Shown piece by piece: positions 61,428-64,000 of a DNA stretch of 64,000 bases. The position numbers and the translations under genes are program-made. Numbering within the stretch: position 1 is the stretch's first letter; the number at the start of each line of letters is the position of its first letter. Under the pieces are notes generated by a model. It ran no database searches. It worked only from the letters and a program-made list of their open reading frames with translations, and had not been told where the DNA came from. Origin of the DNA: Thiodiazotropha sp040507225. GTDB taxonomy: Bacteria; Pseudomonadota; Gammaproteobacteria; Chromatiales; Chromatiaceae. Location: assembly GCA_040507225.1 (NCBI GenBank), contig JBEVVG010000003.1, positions 62,001 to 126,000 on the forward strand, given 5' to 3'.

Positions 61428-62458
61428 TGGCGACATCCCTGGCCATCGGCGCGACCGGTATGGTGACCGGTGTCGGACTGGACGCCCCGTCGAGCTGTGC
61501 GGCGATCCGCTGCGCCATCGACAACTTCCAGGAGACCCGCTTCCTGGATCGTGCCGGGGAGTGGATCATGGGCTGCGAGGTATCGCTCGAACAGCCCTGG
61601 CGGGGACGTCATAAACTGCTGCAGATGGCCGCCATGGCGGTACGTGAGGCACTCGCCGCGTGTCCGGACTTCAATGCCGAACAGACCCCGTTGCTGCTCT
61701 GCCTGCCCGAGCTGAGCCGTCCCGGCCGGGTGATGGACGAAGACAATCAATTGTTTCTCGAACTGCAGGTGGAACTTGGACTCGAATTCCATGACCACTC
61801 GCGCATCATCGCCTCGGGTCACGTGGCGACCGCGCTGGCTCTGCGCCATGCCCATAATCTGATTCATCAGCAGGGGCATCCCCGGGTGCTGGTGGCGGCC
61901 ACTGACAGCTATCTGGTCAGGCCCACCCTGGCCCATTTCGAACGCCAGGAGCGGTTGCTGACCAGTCTCAATTCCAACGGTTTCATTCCCGGCGAGGCCG
62001 GGGTCGCGCTGATTCTGGAATCACCGGGCCGGGTTCCCGGTGAGCGACTCTGCTGTCGCGGTCTGGGATTCGGGGTGGAGTCCGCCCATGTTGAGTCCGA
62101 GCAACCCCTGCGCGCCGACGGTCTGTCCACGGCCATCAAGGACGCGGTGCGTGATGCCGGCTTTGAAATGGGGGATCTGGATTTTCGCATCACCGATCTG
62201 TCTGGTGAACAGTACTATTTCAAAGAAGCCAGCCTGGCACTGAGCCGCACCCTGAGAACCCGCAAGGAGGAATTCGACATCTGGCATCCCGCGGACTGTA
62301 TCGGCGAGGTGGGCGCCGCCGCCGGGGCGGCTATGCTGGTGGTACTGAAGAGTGCCTGTGACAAGGGCTATTCGCTGGGCACCCGAATACTCGCCCATGC
62401 GGGCAATGACGACGGCAAGCGCGCCTCCTGGGTGCTGGCATGGATGAGCGGAGGCTGA
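61427..62458 (+). CDS. Ketosynthase-fold protein lacking catalytic residues
   Basis: 343 residues from the ATG at 61427. The thiolase fold is seen in GATGMVTGVGLDAPSSCAA at the start, RVLVAATDSYLVRP, SNGFIPGEAGVALILESP, and CIGEVGAAAGAAMLVV near the end. Where a ketosynthase has its nucleophile Cys the sequence reads RIIASGHVATAL, with no Cys. The two active-site His positions read RITDLSGEQ and GEVGAAAG. All three catalytic residues are therefore missing. Such proteins recur between DUF2169 and DUF4150 genes in type VI loci, so a structural or chaperone role is likely. Confidence 0.75.
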   Translation: MATSLAIGATGMVTGVGLDAPSSCAAIRCAIDNFQETRFLDRAGEWIMGCEVSLEQPWRGRHKLLQMAAMAVREALAACPDFNAEQTPLLLCLPELSRPGRVMDEDNQLFLELQVELGLEFHDHSRIIASGHVATALALRHAHNLIHQQGHPRVLVAATDSYLVRPTLAHFERQERLLTSLNSNGFIPGEAGVALILESPGRVPGERLCCRGLGFGVESAHVESEQPLRADGLSTAIKDAVRDAGFEMGDLDFRITDLSGEQYYFKEASLALSRTLRTRKEEFDIWHPADCIGEVGAAAGAAMLVVLKSACDKGYSLGTRILAHAGNDDGKRASWVLAWMSGG

Positions 62459-62462
62459 GCTG

Positions 62463-63737
62463 ATGGCCAACAAGGTGTTTGCGAACGGCCGCGAGGTCTC
62501 CTGCAAGAAAGCCAACGGCAAGGCCATCTGTGCCTTTCCCGATGTCTGTTTTACCCCGCCCCAGACCCCGGCGACGCCTCCAGGGGTGCCGATTCCCTAT
62601 CCCAATACCGGAATGGCGTCGGACACCACCTCCGGCAGCAAAAAGGTCAAGATCTCCGGTAAGGAGGTCATGCTCAAGAACAAGTCCCACTTCAAGACCT
62701 CCATGGGTGACGAGGCCGGCTGTGCGCCCAAGAAGGGCATCATCACCAGCAAGACCAAAGGCAAGGTCTACTTCAATGCCTGGTCAATGGATGTGAAGTT
62801 CGAAGGCAAGAACGTGGTGCGCAGCCTGGATCTGACTACCCACAATCATGCCAGCCAGCCCGGTCAGACCCCTCCCTGGGTCTATATGGACGCGATGGCC
62901 ATGTCCACCGCCTCGGACGACTGCAAGGCCGATACGCAGAAGACCCAGGACTGCATGGAAAAGCACATCAAGAACAACACCAAGCAGCAGCCGCGTAAGG
63001 ATCACAAGGTGGATGGGGCCACCAAGAAGGCCGCGGTTGAAGACAACGATAAGGTCGATTGGGACGCCCTGGTGGAAGCGGATGCGGGCAAAAAGGAGTT
63101 TTACAACAAAGCCGGCGCGACCCGGGACCTGTGCGAGGACGACGACTGCAAGGGTCAGCTCGATTGCAATCTGGTGCCTTTCGACTTCGGCTGCTGTGAT
63201 GGCAAGACGCCGCATCATGTCATACCCGCGCACTGCTTCATGCCATCCGGCGAGCGCAAGGCGGGTTCCGGAGAGCGTTACCCCGGGTGTGACAGTTACG
63301 ATGACACCACAGCTCCCTGTATCTGTCTCGAGGGTGGAACCAAAAGCGAAAGCGACGCCGCCGGCAAACTCAAGGAGCATGGCCGGGTCCACGCCATCGT
63401 CGACGTGGAAGAAGACAAGTTCATGAAGGTCGAGGAACTCAACACCCCGACCGGCAAGCCGAAGATGCGTGGCGGCGAGCGGGCGACCAAGAAGACCGCC
63501 GGTTCCTGGAGTTTTGAAGACGCCAACGAAAAGGGCTCAGATGCGGTCACCCAGGTCAAGCAGACCTGTAACAAGGCCTGCATGAAAAAGCAGTGCGAAG
63601 CGGCTCACAAGGAGATGGGCATGGACGTGGGGCCGGGTAAATCCGACAAGGTCATGCTGCGGGCGGATTCGAGCGGCAACCGGACACCGGCCGGTTTCGT
63701 TCCGGGCGGCGCGGTCTCCTCGGGTCCGGGTGTGTAA
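62463..63737 (+). CDS. Type VI effector: DUF4150 (PAAR-like) domain with C-terminal HNH-like nuclease centre
   Basis: 424 residues. Residues about 1-130 are a DUF4150 PAAR-like domain (PDVCFTPPQTPATPPGVPIP, YPNTGMASDT, KSHFKTSMGDEAG), which would cap the VgrG spike. A Lys-rich linker follows. From about residue 230 a Cys-rich domain contains TPHHVIPAHCF, the paired-His core of HNH/GHH nucleases, with cysteines in CDGK, YPGCDSYDD and CICLEGG that could bind zinc. The C-terminus (about 350-424) is charged. It starts 4 bases after the previous stop. Nuclease activity is inferred. Confidence 0.8.
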   Translation: MANKVFANGREVSCKKANGKAICAFPDVCFTPPQTPATPPGVPIPYPNTGMASDTTSGSKKVKISGKEVMLKNKSHFKTSMGDEAGCAPKKGIITSKTKGKVYFNAWSMDVKFEGKNVVRSLDLTTHNHASQPGQTPPWVYMDAMAMSTASDDCKADTQKTQDCMEKHIKNNTKQQPRKDHKVDGATKKAAVEDNDKVDWDALVEADAGKKEFYNKAGATRDLCEDDDCKGQLDCNLVPFDFGCCDGKTPHHVIPAHCFMPSGERKAGSGERYPGCDSYDDTTAPCICLEGGTKSESDAAGKLKEHGRVHAIVDVEEDKFMKVEELNTPTGKPKMRGGERATKKTAGSWSFEDANEKGSDAVTQVKQTCNKACMKKQCEAAHKEMGMDVGPGKSDKVMLRADSSGNRTPAGFVPGGAVSSGPGV

Positions 63738-63761
63738 ATCATAAAGGAGCAAGAAACGATC

Positions 63762-64000
63762 ATGTCCAACGGCAAGGTGCCTGTAACATTTCTCAATGCC
63801 CACTCCGGTCGCAAAGGCGCGCTGGGTGTGTTGGCCTTCCCCGACATGCTTACCCGCGACGACATCTTCTGCCGTTTCTTTACCTGCATCGAAGGCAACT
63901 GGGGCAAGGCCGATTTCGAATTCGATGGCAAGGCGCTGACTTACAAAACCGGTCCAGGCGAGTACCGGGGCTGGTGGATACTCGGCAAGAACGGGGAGGT
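63762..64000 (+). CDS. Partial gene after the type VI effector, possible immunity protein
   Basis: 79 complete codons from the ATG at 63762, running off the right edge; AAAGGAGC lies 12 nt upstream. The translation begins MSNGKVPVTFLNAHSGRKGA, then LTRDDIFCRFFTCIEGNWGK, DFEFDGKALTYKTGPGEYRGWW. No family recognised. Its position 24 bases after an effector gene is where an immunity gene is expected, but more type VI accessory genes could also follow. Confidence 0.6.
   Translation, partial: MSNGKVPVTFLNAHSGRKGALGVLAFPDMLTRDDIFCRFFTCIEGNWGKADFEFDGKALTYKTGPGEYRGWWILGKNGE

Overview
The window is chromosomal DNA of a gammaproteobacterium. Evidence for this is the order gshB-pilG-pilH-pilI-pilJ-chpA-chpC, a complete rsxABCDGE (Rnf) operon, ZapE, YaaA, XthA, RmuC and a DUF2169/DUF4150 type VI secretion cassette. 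Base composition is moderately GC-rich by eye. A type B (five-helix) sdhCAB, an O-acetylhomoserine sulfhydrylase and an OlsF-like ornithine lipid synthase would fit an environmental, possibly sulfur-oxidising Chromatiales-like lineage, but that placement is inference. I see no rRNA, tRNA, CRISPR array, insertion sequence or prophage.

Region by region. 1-943 is gshB, cut by the window edge, followed by about 1.15 kb without a credible gene that holds a long imperfect palindrome. 2095-13436 is the Pil-Chp chemosensory operon for type IV pili, with a giant five-Hpt hybrid CheA and without pilK or chpB. 13604-15141 holds zapE and a DUF4399 protein. 15305-18578 is sdhCAB on the minus strand. 18980-24111 holds a transporter, a DUF4124-pilin-like fusion, a serine hydrolase, a cold-shock protein next to an RRM protein, and rsmE. 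24137-29381 is rsxABCDGE. 29696-34895 holds metY, an HD-domain protein, an AraC/DJ-1 regulator, and an overlapping pair made of a membrane protein and a protein ending in a TIR/DUF4062-like domain. 35117-47013 is mostly housekeeping (metG, olsF-like, uppP, galE, tatD-like, yaaA, xthA, a Mut7-C RNase-like protein) with several exported proteins and lipoproteins.

47682-54643 is the most unusual block. It starts with the C-terminal half of a CheY and a methyl-accepting protein broken by a frameshift and an amber codon. Next comes a minus-strand stressosome operon, rsbR-rsbS-rsbT-(second rsbT-like)-rsbX. Divergent from it is a hybrid histidine kinase whose N-terminus looks like the RsbT-binding domain of RsbU, followed by a single-domain response regulator. 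The likely reading is a stressosome whose released RsbT switches on a phosphorelay instead of the PP2C phosphatase of Bacillus.

54712-59818 holds mtaB, rmuC, a seven-repeat FG-GAP secreted protein and a small secreted protein. 60315 to the right edge is a type VI effector cassette: a DUF2169 adaptor, a ketosynthase-fold protein lacking all catalytic residues, a DUF4150 (PAAR-like) protein with a C-terminal HNH-like centre, and a truncated gene that could be its immunity partner.
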